This document shows positions 44,718-53,942 of a stretch of 64,000 bases of DNA, piece by piece; the stretch's first letter is position 1; every line of letters begins with the position of its first letter. The DNA lies in the NCBI RefSeq assembly GCF_000686805.1, contig NZ_KK366018.1:533759-597758 (forward strand), given 5' to 3'. The DNA is from Bacillus sp. UNC41MFS5 (GTDB taxonomy: Bacteria > Bacillota > Bacilli > Bacillales_B > DSM-18226). The notes below the pieces were generated by a model that had not been told where the DNA came from, made no database searches, and saw only the letters and a list, made by a program, of their open reading frames with translations. Made by a program: the position numbers and the translations under genes.

Positions 44718-45770
44718 TCATTTATCCAACTTGGTTTTTTTTAGCGACTTTGGTATAGTACTATCCCTAATTACAAGTTCAGGTTCGATCACGGTTACCT
44801 TTTTTACTTTTTCATTATTGATTAGTTTATGCAGGATATTCACCGCGTTTTTTCCAAGTTCTAAGCTCTTTTGTGAGACCGTCGTTAGTTCGGGAATGAC
44901 TGTACTGGCAAGAATCGTATCATCAAAGCCAACGATAGCCATATCTTCAGGAATTCTTAAACCAGCCTCTACTGCTACTTTGACGGCACCAACGGCCGTT
45001 ACATCATTTACACAAAATATGGCAGTTGGTCTATTCTCTCTTTTTAAAATTTCAGCCATCATCTTTTTTCCCGCATCCATAGAAAAATCTCCATATAAAA
45101 CCCATTCATTTGGTACTTTAAATCCATTGGCTTTCATCGTTTTTTTAAACGTTTTGACCTTGTGTGTAGTGGTTGACACATAATCATATCCACCAAAAAA
45201 CGCTATTTCATTATGACCTAAATCAATTAAATGCTGCGTCAGCATTTCGGCACCTTTGCCCTCATTTATGATTACTCGGTGTAAGGAGCTATCAGGAAGA
45301 TTTCCATTGACCAGTACGATTGGAATTTTTTTGGCGATATCTTCCACTTCTTTTGCCAGTTCTTGTGAGCAATGGGACAGGTTGATTCGTCCACCCATAA
45401 AAATAATACCATCAACTTGTTTTTCTCTAAGAATAGTTAGACTTTGAGATTCTAATTCAGGTTGTCCAGAAGTGTTACATAAGAAAAATGTGTATCCTTT
45501 ACTATTCGCCTCATTTTCCACCCCCCAAAAAACTTCGGGGAAAAAGGGGTTGGTAATATCAGGGAGAATAACACCAATCATTTTTGTTTCCTTTTTTGTA
45601 AGGCTTCGGGCTAACGCATTGGGCTGAAATTGGTATTTATTAATCAGAGCCATGATTTTTTCTCGTGTACTTTCTTTAACAGGTGCTGTCCCATTCAAAA
45701 CGCGAGAAACCGTCGATACCGATACTTCCGCCTCTTTTGCAATATCATATACTGTTACATTATGTTTCAA
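44718..45770 (-). CDS. LacI-family transcriptional regulator
   Basis: 350 residues. The N-terminal helix-turn-helix VTVYDIAKEAEVSVSTVSRVLNG and hinge helix NALARSLTKK are followed by a periplasmic-binding-protein-like sensor domain (MIGVILPDITNPFFPEVFWGVE, GKKMMAEILKRENRPTAIFCVND, EDMAIVGFDDTILASTVIPELTTV). The tandem operators just downstream sit before the secreted GH43-like gene, the presumed target. Inducer unknown, probably a sugar released by that enzyme. Confidence 0.93.
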   Translation of the reverse strand: MKHNVTVYDIAKEAEVSVSTVSRVLNGTAPVKESTREKIMALINKYQFQPNALARSLTKKETKMIGVILPDITNPFFPEVFWGVENEANSKGYTFFLCNTSGQPELESQSLTILREKQVDGIIFMGGRINLSHCSQELAKEVEDIAKKIPIVLVNGNLPDSSLHRVIINEGKGAEMLTQHLIDLGHNEIAFFGGYDYVSTTTHKVKTFKKTMKANGFKVPNEWVLYGDFSMDAGKKMMAEILKRENRPTAIFCVNDVTAVGAVKVAVEAGLRIPEDMAIVGFDDTILASTVIPELTTVSQKSLELGKNAVNILHKLINNEKVKKVTVIEPELVIRDSTIPKSLKKTKLDK

Positions 45771-46263
45771 TCACAATCACCTATCTGACCTTAATTGATT
45801 TTATGGGCATTAAACTTATTTTCATCATACTGGAAATTCTTATAGGAAAAAAGGATTTTTATCATTAGATTTTCCTGATAAATAAAAAATCAGGAACTTT
45901 CCACTTCCACTACAAATGTCCCTATTTGGATTTGCTCCAATTGCAACTTTTAACACTCAATCAAAATTAAGTCTGAGCAAACGTGCAAACCAACGGATAT
46001 ATAAATGGTATACTATTAAATACTAAGACTATTATGGCTTTAATAAAGCTATCTTTATATGTTTGAACTAATGCTTTGTGTAAGCAAACTCATAATAGCT
46101 AATAAACAATCATCCAGACAAATAAGTAAAGAAAACGAAGTAAGCTCTCCATTTTAATTGGGGAGCTTATTAATATTGGATATTTATTTTTGGCTGTCTG
46201 TAGAGTAAGTTTTGAAGGTTAGGTGCAGTGTTTGATTTTGGATTTTACGCCGCGCTAAACTAC
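45771..46263. other. Intergenic region between LacI regulator and the accessory island
   Basis: 493 AT-rich bases with no gene. It holds two hairpins: TTCCTGAT/ATCAGGAA at 45872-45896, and the one at 46142-46168 listed next. Upstream of the regulator no clear promoter could be fixed. Confidence 0.55.
46142..46168 (-). terminator. Likely end of the accessory-island transcript
   Basis: AAGCTCTCC-9-GGGGAGCTT, 9 bp with one G-T pair, about 100 bases after the aconitase stop. No strong T-run follows, so termination strength is uncertain. Confidence 0.55.
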
Positions 46264-48894
46264 TTATCTCTCTACCCATTGGTCTAGGATACTTTGAAAA
46301 ACACCCTTTTTCGAATAAAGCTCAATCTCCATGCGGGTATCCAAACGCAATACTGTCTGGAACAGGGTCCTTGAGCCATCCGGTTTAATGGCCTCAACCC
46401 TCACCCTTTGGAACGGACTGAGCGGCTCGTTCAAACCTATAATGGAATACGTCTCTAGACCATTCAGATTCATCGATTCATAATTTTCTCCAGGCATGAA
46501 TTGAAGCGGCACAATCCCCATCATAGCCAAGTTACTGCGGTGAATTCGTTCAAAACTTTCCGCGATGACTACTTTGACGCCAAGTAGGTAGGTACCCTTA
46601 GCGGCCCAATCCCTTGCACTTCCCATTCCATAGTCTTTGCCGGCTAAAATGATCAAAGGCGTATTTTCCTCTTGGTAGATCATGGATGCGGAATAGACAT
46701 CCATTTCTTCCCCGCTCGGTACATAGAGGGTTGAACCTCCTGTTTTTTCTAGTAATTTATTCTTTAGCCTTGGATGGGCAAAAGTCCCCCTGACAAGTAC
46801 CTCATGATTTCCTCGGCGCGAACCGTAAGAATTGAAGTTGGCGGGTTCGACTTCTTGCTCAACAAGGTATTGTCCGGCAGTACTCTCATAAGGAATGTGG
46901 CCGACCGGAGAAATATGGTCTGTTGTAACGGAATCACCGAGCATTAACAGGACTCTCGCTTGGTGAATATCTCCTGGCTGGTATTCTTTTATCTCCGCTT
47001 TGAAGAAAGGGGATGCTTTAAAGTAGGTGGACTGGTCATCCCACCTAAAAATCGGATGATCATCATATTCTAGACCCTGCCATTTCTCGTCCCCTACAAA
47101 TACATTTTCATAGGCTTCTCGATATAAATCGGATGAAATTGTAGAATCCACTAGGCTGGCAATTTCCCCGGAACTCGGCCAAATATCCTTCAAATAAACC
47201 TCTTTTCCCAATGCAGATCTGCCCAATGGTTCTCTCGCCAAATCAATATCCATGGTGCCTGCGATAGCAAAGGCGATAACTAAAGGAGGAGAGACCAAAT
47301 AGTTTGCTTTTACTAAGGCGTGAATGCGTCCTTCAAAATTACGGTTTCCACTTAATACAGCAGCAACCGTCAAACCCTGCTCCTGAATCGCATTTTCTAC
47401 TTCTTCAGCCAGTTTGCCACTGTTGCCAACGCATACTGCACATCCGTAACCAGTATGATAAAATCCCAGCTTTTCCAAATATGGAAGTAATCCTGCTTTT
47501 TGCAAATATGCCGTAACCGCCTTTGATCCAGGTGCCAAAGAAGTCTGAATGGTATTAGGTACGGTTAAGCCGTACTCCACCGCCTTCTTTGCCAAAAGCC
47601 CTGCCCCTATCATATTGAAGGGGTTTGATGTATTCGTACAGCTTGTTATGGCAGCAATCACGATAGAGCCATCCTTCAATTGCGTCCTCCGGGTATTCAT
47701 CCCGTTAGACCTACGTGAAAGGGACTTGGGAAACGATTGTCTTACCGCAGAAATCGGCATTCTGTCTTGCGGTCGACTTGGACCCGAAACACTTGCTTCC
47801 ACCGTCTGTATATCAAACCTTATGAAATCAGAATAAGCTTTCCCATTTCCACTGGAATCGGGTATATGAAATAATCCTTGTTCTTTACAATATCGCTCCA
47901 CAAGATCTACTTCCTCATCTTGTTTGCCCGTCATACGTAAAAATTTTAACGTCTCTTCATCAACCGGAAAGAAGCCGCAAGTTGCCCCATATTCTGGCGC
48001 CATATTGGAAATGGTCGCCCGATCGGGGAGGGAGAGCCTCTTCAAGCTGGGACCAAAAAATTCGACAAATTTACCCACGACATTGTGCTTTCTTAGGAGC
48101 TCCGTTATCGTTAAGGCAATATCTGTCGCCGTAACTCCCTCGTTCAGCTGCCCAGTAATTTCTACCCCTACCACATCAGGTACTGACATACTAACTGGGA
48201 TACCTAGCATGGCTGCCTCCGCTTCGATTCCTCCAACCCCCCACCCCAGCACTCCTAACGCATTCACCATTGTGGTATGGGAATCCGTACCTATTACCAT
48301 TTCAGGATAAGCGATGCTCTCATCATTTTGATTCGTTAATTGTACGACTTTGGTCAAGCATTCCAAATTAACTTGATGGATGATGCCATTAGCCGGGGGG
48401 ATAACGCGAAAGTCTTCGAAGGATTGCTGCGCCCATTTTAAAAACCTGTATCTTTCCTGATTTCGTTCATATTCTATATGAAGATTGTTTGAAAAAGCAG
48501 ATGCCGATCCATAGTAATCAACTTGAACCGAATGATCGATAACCAAATCAACGGGAATGACGGGATTAACGTGACTTGGATCGATTCCTTCCTCCATCAG
48601 TCGTTGACGAAGCGACACCAAGTCGACTAAAGCCGGAACACCCGATGCATCTTGCATAATAACTCGTGTGGGCACAAGCGGAATTTCAACCGATTCATCG
48701 GAGCTTCTTGAAGCCACTCGGATCAAATCCAGTTCTGTAAGCCCGAGTCTGCTTTGATTTCGCATGAGCGATTCAAGCAGAATCATCGTCGTATATGGCA
48801 AGTCATCCACATTCACAATACCACTTTGTCCCAACGACTGCAGACTGTTAATGGTAATCGATCCATTGGCAGTACTTAACATTTGCTGATACAC
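46264..48894 (-). CDS. Aconitase-family Fe-S hydratase (AcnA/AcnD type)
   Basis: 876 residues, near AcnA length (about 900). The 4Fe-4S ligands are ITSCTNTSNP and YGCAVCVGNSG (CxxC); the substrate loops GTDSHTTMVNALGVLGWGVGGIEAE and MAPEYGATCGFFPVDEETL and the swivel domain SYGSRRGNHEVLVRGTFAHPR are intact. The last gene of the island, 24 bases after an HMGL-type lyase, it is unlikely to be the housekeeping TCA aconitase. Likely roles are AcnD-type 2-methylcitrate chemistry or hydration of maleate, citraconate or mesaconate to (citra)malate. This is inference from context; no prpB or prpC is nearby. Confidence 0.85.
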   Translation of the reverse strand: MYQQMLSTANGSITINSLQSLGQSGIVNVDDLPYTTMILLESLMRNQSRLGLTELDLIRVASRSSDESVEIPLVPTRVIMQDASGVPALVDLVSLRQRLMEEGIDPSHVNPVIPVDLVIDHSVQVDYYGSASAFSNNLHIEYERNQERYRFLKWAQQSFEDFRVIPPANGIIHQVNLECLTKVVQLTNQNDESIAYPEMVIGTDSHTTMVNALGVLGWGVGGIEAEAAMLGIPVSMSVPDVVGVEITGQLNEGVTATDIALTITELLRKHNVVGKFVEFFGPSLKRLSLPDRATISNMAPEYGATCGFFPVDEETLKFLRMTGKQDEEVDLVERYCKEQGLFHIPDSSGNGKAYSDFIRFDIQTVEASVSGPSRPQDRMPISAVRQSFPKSLSRRSNGMNTRRTQLKDGSIVIAAITSCTNTSNPFNMIGAGLLAKKAVEYGLTVPNTIQTSLAPGSKAVTAYLQKAGLLPYLEKLGFYHTGYGCAVCVGNSGKLAEEVENAIQEQGLTVAAVLSGNRNFEGRIHALVKANYLVSPPLVIAFAIAGTMDIDLAREPLGRSALGKEVYLKDIWPSSGEIASLVDSTISSDLYREAYENVFVGDEKWQGLEYDDHPIFRWDDQSTYFKASPFFKAEIKEYQPGDIHQARVLLMLGDSVTTDHISPVGHIPYESTAGQYLVEQEVEPANFNSYGSRRGNHEVLVRGTFAHPRLKNKLLEKTGGSTLYVPSGEEMDVYSASMIYQEENTPLIILAGKDYGMGSARDWAAKGTYLLGVKVVIAESFERIHRSNLAMMGIVPLQFMPGENYESMNLNGLETYSIIGLNEPLSPFQRVRVEAIKPDGSRTLFQTVLRLDTRMEIELYSKKGVFQSILDQWVER

Positions 48895-48918
48895 TCGTAA
48901 TCCCCCATTTCTCCCTAA

Positions 48919-49860
48919 CTATAACTTCACTTTTTGCTGAGCCTTTGGACTTGCAGATAAGTCCGAACATTTGCCTGCTTTCAAAACAAAGCTGTCTACA
49001 TATTGCGGAAGACTCTGCTGAATATCCTTTGCCGCCTCCAGTACGCTATTTAATGAAACACCGGTATGAATTCCCATTTCCTCAAATCCGTGAATCAAAT
49101 CCTCAGAAGCTATATTGCCGCTCGCTCCGGGTGCATAAGGACAGCCTCCCAATCCGCCAGTGGAGCTGTCAAAATGAACAATGCCTTCCTCCCATCCGGC
49201 CACGGCATTGGCAAATGCCATGCCTCTTGTATTATGAAGATGAAGGGAAAAAGTGAAGTCCGGAAATCTCCTTATTAATTCACGAACATTGTTTTTAATT
49301 CGCAATGGATTTGCCATACCCGTTGTATCCGCAAGTGAAACTTCCTTAATTCCTAAGGTACGATACCAATCACATATCATCACAAGACGTTCAACTGGAA
49401 TTTCACCTTCATAGGGGCATCCAAACGCAACAGAGATCGACCCCGATACCTTCATGCCGTTTTTTTCTGCTAGATCAACTAGCGGTTCAAACTTCTGAAA
49501 AGCCTCTAGCGTCTTGCAGTTTGCATTGCTTATGCTATGGGAATCGGAAGCAGACAGCATCAGCTTCACCTTGTCTACGCCAGCTTCAATGGCTCTTTCC
49601 AAACCGCGGGTATTTGGAACCAGCGCCCTCAGCTTCACATGTTCCGAGCGTTTGATTCTTTTCAACACTTCATCCGCATCTTTCAATTGCGGAATCGCTT
49701 TGGGATGAACAAAAGAAGTAACCTCAATCTGTTTGTGGCTGCAATCAATCAGTTGATTAATAATTCTGACTTTTTCTTCCGTTGGAATCCATTCACTGAC
49801 GCTTTGAAACCCGTCCCTTGGACAAACCTCAGTAATTATAATCTCTCTATTACTCGCCAA
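48919..49860 (-). CDS. HMG-CoA-lyase-family lyase, island copy with canonical active site
   Basis: 313 residues. Motifs VCPRDGFQSV, TSFVHPKAIPQL, VAFGCPYEGEIP, HLHNTRGMAFAN and the catalytic Cys in SSTGGLGGCPYAPGASGN match HMG-CoA lyase. It cleaves 3-hydroxy-3-methyl acyl-CoA by retro-Claisen reaction. Between a class III CoA-transferase (15 bases upstream) and an aconitase-type hydratase, its substrate may be citramalyl-CoA, a C5 analogue of HMG-CoA, giving pyruvate and acetyl-CoA; HMG-CoA itself is the conservative alternative. Compare the leucine copy at 6918-7844. Confidence 0.85.
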   Translation of the reverse strand: MASNREIIITEVCPRDGFQSVSEWIPTEEKVRIINQLIDCSHKQIEVTSFVHPKAIPQLKDADEVLKRIKRSEHVKLRALVPNTRGLERAIEAGVDKVKLMLSASDSHSISNANCKTLEAFQKFEPLVDLAEKNGMKVSGSISVAFGCPYEGEIPVERLVMICDWYRTLGIKEVSLADTTGMANPLRIKNNVRELIRRFPDFTFSLHLHNTRGMAFANAVAGWEEGIVHFDSSTGGLGGCPYAPGASGNIASEDLIHGFEEMGIHTGVSLNSVLEAAKDIQQSLPQYVDSFVLKAGKCSDLSASPKAQQKVKL

Positions 49861-49874
49861 GTTCGAACACTCCT

Positions 49875-51086
49875 TTATATCACTTTTTTCTCTTTTAAAC
49901 TAGCAATGGTTCCTTCGTCCAACTCCAAGAGTTTTGTTAGAATTTCATCATTATGCTCGCCTAAATCCGGAGCAATTTGCCTGATGGAACCCGGTGTTTC
50001 AGAAAATTTTGGAACAACGCCTGGGATCTTGACTTTACCCAGACGCGGATGGTCGACTTCAACAATATTTTCTCTCGCCTGATACTGAGGATTTTCAAAA
50101 ATATCCTTGATGCTGTAGATTTGACTCATCGGTACGCCGCATTCGTCTAGGAGATGCTGCAGTTCATCCTTTGTTTTCGATTTCACCCAATCGGAGACAA
50201 TCCCATTGACTTCATCAAATCGCGTCAAACGGACCGAGTTGGTATGATAGCGTTCATCCGTCAGCATATCTTCCCGTTTCATGGCTTTTGCCAAACGCTC
50301 AAAGGTCTTGTCGGAGCTCGTAACCAAAATCACCCACTGTCCATCCTTGGTCAGAAAATTCCCTGCAGGTGCTGAATGACCACTCAATCCCGGTGATCTC
50401 TCTTTAATGGTTCCAGTCTGATCATAGTCCGTCACCAAAAATTCCATCATTCTGAACATCGATTCATATAAGCTGACATCTACATATTGACCTGACCCTT
50501 GCTCCTGACAATCCCTGTGATACAAGGCTGTAACCGCAGCAAAAGCAACATAAATCCCCGTAACATAATCAGTTAAGGAAAAAGAAGGGCTGATCGGCGG
50601 GCGATCAGGGTATCCATGCAAATACGTAAAACCACTGAAGGCTGTGGCTGGTGTGCCGAAACCTGCTTTGTGTGAATAAGGGCCGGTCTGTCCATAACCT
50701 GTTACCCTGATCATAACTAAATCAGGATTGATTTTTCTCAGATCCTCATAGCCAATCCCCCATTTTTCCAATGTTCCGGTTCTGAAGTTTTCAATGACCA
50801 TATCAGATTTGCTAACCAGTTTTCTTAGTATTTCCTTGCCCTCTTCCTGGTGCAAATCCAACGTAATTGATTTCTTATTACGAGCCATACCAGGCCATCT
50901 TAATCCTTCTCCTTTATAATAGGGTCCTAGATTACGCAGTGGGTCACCGACATCGGGCATTTCTATTTTAATGACTTCTGCACCAAAATCACCAAGAAGT
51001 GTAGCACCATAGGGAGCCGCAATAACGGTTGACAAATCGAGAATACGGATACCCTCTAAGGGACCTTTCGATTTATTGAATTTCAT
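49875..51086 (-). CDS. Class III (CaiB/BaiF) CoA-transferase, copy 2
   Basis: 403 residues. The fold is shown by GIRILDLSTVIAAPYGATLLGDFGAEVIKIE, RNKKSITLDLHQEEGK and the catalytic Asp in SLTDYVTGIYVA (about residue 170). Such enzymes move CoA from succinyl- or another acyl-CoA to a carboxylate without ATP. Known members act on oxalate, carnitine, citramalate, itaconate, HMG or glutarate. With the lyase gene 15 bases on, it probably activates a 3-hydroxy-3-methyl dicarboxylate. It has its own promoter (51106-51135) behind a hairpin. Confidence 0.88.
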   Translation of the reverse strand: MKFNKSKGPLEGIRILDLSTVIAAPYGATLLGDFGAEVIKIEMPDVGDPLRNLGPYYKGEGLRWPGMARNKKSITLDLHQEEGKEILRKLVSKSDMVIENFRTGTLEKWGIGYEDLRKINPDLVMIRVTGYGQTGPYSHKAGFGTPATAFSGFTYLHGYPDRPPISPSFSLTDYVTGIYVAFAAVTALYHRDCQEQGSGQYVDVSLYESMFRMMEFLVTDYDQTGTIKERSPGLSGHSAPAGNFLTKDGQWVILVTSSDKTFERLAKAMKREDMLTDERYHTNSVRLTRFDEVNGIVSDWVKSKTKDELQHLLDECGVPMSQIYSIKDIFENPQYQARENIVEVDHPRLGKVKIPGVVPKFSETPGSIRQIAPDLGEHNDEILTKLLELDEGTIASLKEKKVI

Positions 51087-51105
51087 GTATGATCACGCCC
51101 TTGAA

Positions 51106-51135
51106 TTTATATAAAATCAAATGATTTCTCTTCAA
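51106..51135 (-). promoter_or_regulatory. Probable sigma-A promoter of the CoA-transferase/lyase/hydratase unit
   Basis: TTGAAG (51135-51130), 18 bases, TATAAA (51111-51106) on the minus strand, 20 bases before the start codon and just after a terminator-like hairpin. Confidence 0.65.
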
Positions 51136-51148
51136 AAAAGGTATACGT

Positions 51149-51186
51149 AAAGGCTATATCCAAATGCATAAAGGAATATAGCCTTT
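51149..51186 (-). terminator. Hairpin splitting the island into separate transcripts
   Basis: Perfect 11-bp arms AAAGGCTATAT / ATATAGCCTTT with a 16-base loop. On the minus strand CCTTTTTT follows eight bases later, so it probably ends the hydroxylase transcript. Confidence 0.8.
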
Positions 51187-51219
51187 GAAATACTTGAGTT
51201 AGAACCTACCAATTTATTT

Positions 51220-52413
51220 TTAAACAGTGGTAAGCACTCTCTCTTTGTATAGCCAATCTAAATAGTTGTAATCGTCTGCTGAACGGTTCAGCATGATTGT
51301 ATTACGCAGAAGTCTTGTAACCGAATCTTCTGCATGCTTGATTTCTCCCCAAGTCCGTGCTCCACGCTGCACCTGTGCCGTTCTTGGAATGCGTTCTTGT
51401 TGGTATTCGTCCAATGCTTTCGCTATATTTGAACCGTTCGCACGCATTTTTTCTGTTAAACAAACTGCATCTTCAAGCGCTTGACAAGCCCCTTGTGCAA
51501 GATATTGCAGCATCGCATGAGCGCTATCTCCTAGCAGCGTTACGCGATTGGTTGACCATTTTTCCAGTGGTTCGATATCAAACAGCTTTGTGACCAAACC
51601 GCGTTCTGCAAACTTCAGTGATTCATTAATGGTCGAACAACTATCGCTAAACATCTGATGGAGTTCCTCCACAGTCCCCCAATCATCGGAGTTCTCATTA
51701 AATTTGTAGCTTTTGAATACCGCTACTTGGTTTATAACACTCTTATGACGCACCGGATACTGTACCAAGTGAATGCCAGGTCCAATCCACGTTAATTTCT
51801 CGTCCCAATCGATATCAATCGTCATTTCCGACATCGGAACAGTAAAGCGATATGCCACATACTGAGAGATAACTGGATCTGCCTGACTTACTAGTTTACG
51901 TGCCATCGAACGGATACCATCCGCACCGATGACTGTTTCCGCTTGCAGTACCGCTCCGTTTTCACAACGTAATTCTACATAATCAGCGAATTCTTCAACG
52001 GATTCCAATTTATGATTGGTAAAAAATGAAACATTATCTAAAGATTGACAAGCCTTCAGCAAAACACTATGCAAATCAGAACGATGGATAACAATGTACG
52101 GATATCCGAAACGCTCACGGAATGAATCTCCAAATTGAACGGCCGACAGCTCCTTGCCGCTTAACGCGTCCATGAACACATGACGGCGAGGAAACACCGC
52201 CAGTTTATAGACTTCATCCAGTACTCCCAAAGCATCAAGCGCCCGTAGGCCGTTCGGACCTACCTGCAATCCGGCGCCAACCTCACCAAACTGTGGCGCC
52301 TGCTCGAGCAGTGTTACTTTTTTTCCTAATTTAGCAATTCCGTAAGCAGCAGCTAAACCCCCTATTCCACCACCTACAACGATAACCTCTTTAACTTCTC
52401 CCACCATAATCAC
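51220..52413 (-). CDS. FAD-dependent aromatic hydroxylase (3-hydroxybenzoate 6-hydroxylase type), copy 2
   Basis: 397 residues as drawn; GTG at 52413, ATG at 52407 or GTG at 52404 are all possible because the GGGGTGA site overlaps them. GGGIGGLAAAYGI, VIGADGIRSMARK and TLLGDSAHAMLQYLAQGACQALEDA bind FAD and NADH. It closely parallels the copy at 21288-22481 (same APQFGEVGAGLQ and RSDLH segments) with the substrate-facing GLQVGPNGLRALD differing from GIQLAPNAIEVLD. Expected to make gentisate or a methylated gentisate for the dioxygenase 27 bases upstream. Confidence 0.85.
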   Translation of the reverse strand: MIMVGEVKEVIVVGGGIGGLAAAYGIAKLGKKVTLLEQAPQFGEVGAGLQVGPNGLRALDALGVLDEVYKLAVFPRRHVFMDALSGKELSAVQFGDSFRERFGYPYIVIHRSDLHSVLLKACQSLDNVSFFTNHKLESVEEFADYVELRCENGAVLQAETVIGADGIRSMARKLVSQADPVISQYVAYRFTVPMSEMTIDIDWDEKLTWIGPGIHLVQYPVRHKSVINQVAVFKSYKFNENSDDWGTVEELHQMFSDSCSTINESLKFAERGLVTKLFDIEPLEKWSTNRVTLLGDSAHAMLQYLAQGACQALEDAVCLTEKMRANGSNIAKALDEYQQERIPRTAQVQRGARTWGEIKHAEDSVTRLLRNTIMLNRSADDYNYLDWLYKERVLTTV

Positions 52414-52440
52414 CCCATATATTAAATTAGATTATTTCTA

Positions 52441-53580
52441 CTAATCTATTGCTATTACATCTGAGAGTTCAGGCTCAAAAACTGATAGAATCTCCTGGTA
52501 ACCGCCATTTTCTGGATAAGCTTCTTCTCGTTCAAAGCCAAAAGGCTCCAAAATTGGCAGATCGTTCGTAGAAAACAAAAATGCCTCTTCTGTTTCAGAT
52601 GTATTCACATGCTCATGCCATGTCCAGGCCGGCAGTGCGAAGAAGTCGCCTGCTTCCCAGTCAAAACGAACACCGTTCATCACCGTATACCCGCTTCCCT
52701 TGTGCACATGATATACCGAGCTGTGCATATGGCGATGCGCTTTTCCCCTATATTGAATCGGCAGCTTCTGCATTCTGGCGCCGACTCTTCCATTTGCGTC
52801 CTTGCCGGTGGATGGATTGATATATTCCACGGCGAATCCGTCGCATGGATCTGGAGGTAATTCACTCTGTCCATCCAATGCTTGTTTCGTTAAATCCCAT
52901 GTATATCGACCGAGCGGTGCAGGTGATGGCTTGCGATCCGAAATCGGCCTTACCATCCCACCCGCATAACGCTTTGTGCCGTAATCATCAGGAAACTCAA
53001 CCGGCTGCTGTTCCTGCGGATACAGTTCGAAGAATGAACTTGTCAGTGCCGAAGTGAATGGGATATCTAAACAGTCCATCCACAGTACCGTTTCGTTTCC
53101 TTCATTTAAATGGTCGTGCCAGCACCACTCCGGCGTAATCACGTAGTCCCCCGGTTCGAAATGATATTTTACACCGTTCACAATGCCGGATGCACCCTGG
53201 CCTTCCATAATAAACCGCAGTGCTGAAGTCATATGCCTGTGAGATGGAGCGATTTCCCCTGGATTAAGCGCTTGAACGGCAGCATAAAGCGTTTGCGTTG
53301 CCCCGCCCCATCCGTGTGGCTCCAAATGCTTCATACCCGGATTGATTAAATACACGGCTCGCCGATCAATGGATCCCGTCCCTACCTCGAGTAGCTCCTT
53401 GGCTTTATCTAGAGCTTCGAGGATTTGCTTCTTTTTCCACAAATATGGAACCGCTCGCGGCTTTGGCTGATGTGAGCTGAATACGGAAGCCCATAAAGGG
53501 CCCATATTCTTATCATTAAGCTCCTGGTGGAAATCCAACAATTCTGTTGTCCATTGTTGTTTTAATTTATGTTCCGACAT
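52441..53580 (-). CDS. Gentisate 1,2-dioxygenase, copy 2
   Basis: 379 residues, bicupin. Iron-binding His residues in SHRHMTSALRFIMEG and CWHDHLNEG; second cupin AHRHMHSSVYHVHKGSGYTVMNG. The dimer-contact HGWGGATQTLYAAVQ is conserved with copy 1 (23885-25009). Ring opening yields maleylpyruvate or an alkyl derivative. It starts 131 bases after the Spo0E-like gene, probably with its own promoter, and is followed by the hydroxylase. Confidence 0.92.
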   Translation of the reverse strand: MSEHKLKQQWTTELLDFHQELNDKNMGPLWASVFSSHQPKPRAVPYLWKKKQILEALDKAKELLEVGTGSIDRRAVYLINPGMKHLEPHGWGGATQTLYAAVQALNPGEIAPSHRHMTSALRFIMEGQGASGIVNGVKYHFEPGDYVITPEWCWHDHLNEGNETVLWMDCLDIPFTSALTSSFFELYPQEQQPVEFPDDYGTKRYAGGMVRPISDRKPSPAPLGRYTWDLTKQALDGQSELPPDPCDGFAVEYINPSTGKDANGRVGARMQKLPIQYRGKAHRHMHSSVYHVHKGSGYTVMNGVRFDWEAGDFFALPAWTWHEHVNTSETEEAFLFSTNDLPILEPFGFEREEAYPENGGYQEILSVFEPELSDVIAID

Positions 53581-53713
53581 ATTACTTCCCCTCTTTCGTA
53601 ATATCGTACAGTAACAATAAAGTCATTAAGTAGTCTCATACTCGAATCATATCGTATTAATTTAAACAAAAAGTAGATGTAAAAATAAGGATAAAAAAAT
53701 AAAGTGCTAATAT

Positions 53714-53905
53714 TCAAATAATTCCATTTCTATTAAACGCCATTTCTCTCGTTTCATTTTGATAAATCATGATGAGTTTATCTAATTTCTGACTATAGTA
53801 AATTGTCCTATGACTATTTATACCAGTTGCTGCCGCAGACTGGATCATTTCATTTCTCAGTTTCTTGATCCTGTGTTCTAATTTATCTAGTTCTGTATAA
53901 ACCAT
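53714..53905 (-). CDS. Spo0E-family aspartyl-phosphate phosphatase
   Basis: 63 residues from the ATG at 53905, with AGGAG seven bases upstream; the longer upstream frame overlaps the FAH gene and has no site. The two-helix family pattern is clear: LEHRIKKLRNEMIQSAAATGINSHRTI, then YSQKLDKLIMIYQN, where SQxLD is the signature that dephosphorylates Spo0A-P. It is embedded in the catabolic island, 37 bases after the FAH stop, and is probably co-transcribed with it. This would tie use of the substrate to delay of sporulation. Length and motif are convincing; the physiological link is inference. Confidence 0.88.
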   Translation of the reverse strand: MVYTELDKLEHRIKKLRNEMIQSAAATGINSHRTIYYSQKLDKLIMIYQNETREMAFNRNGII

Positions 53906-53942
53906 ATGAATTCTCCTAGCTGTCTGTATACAAATATAAAGA

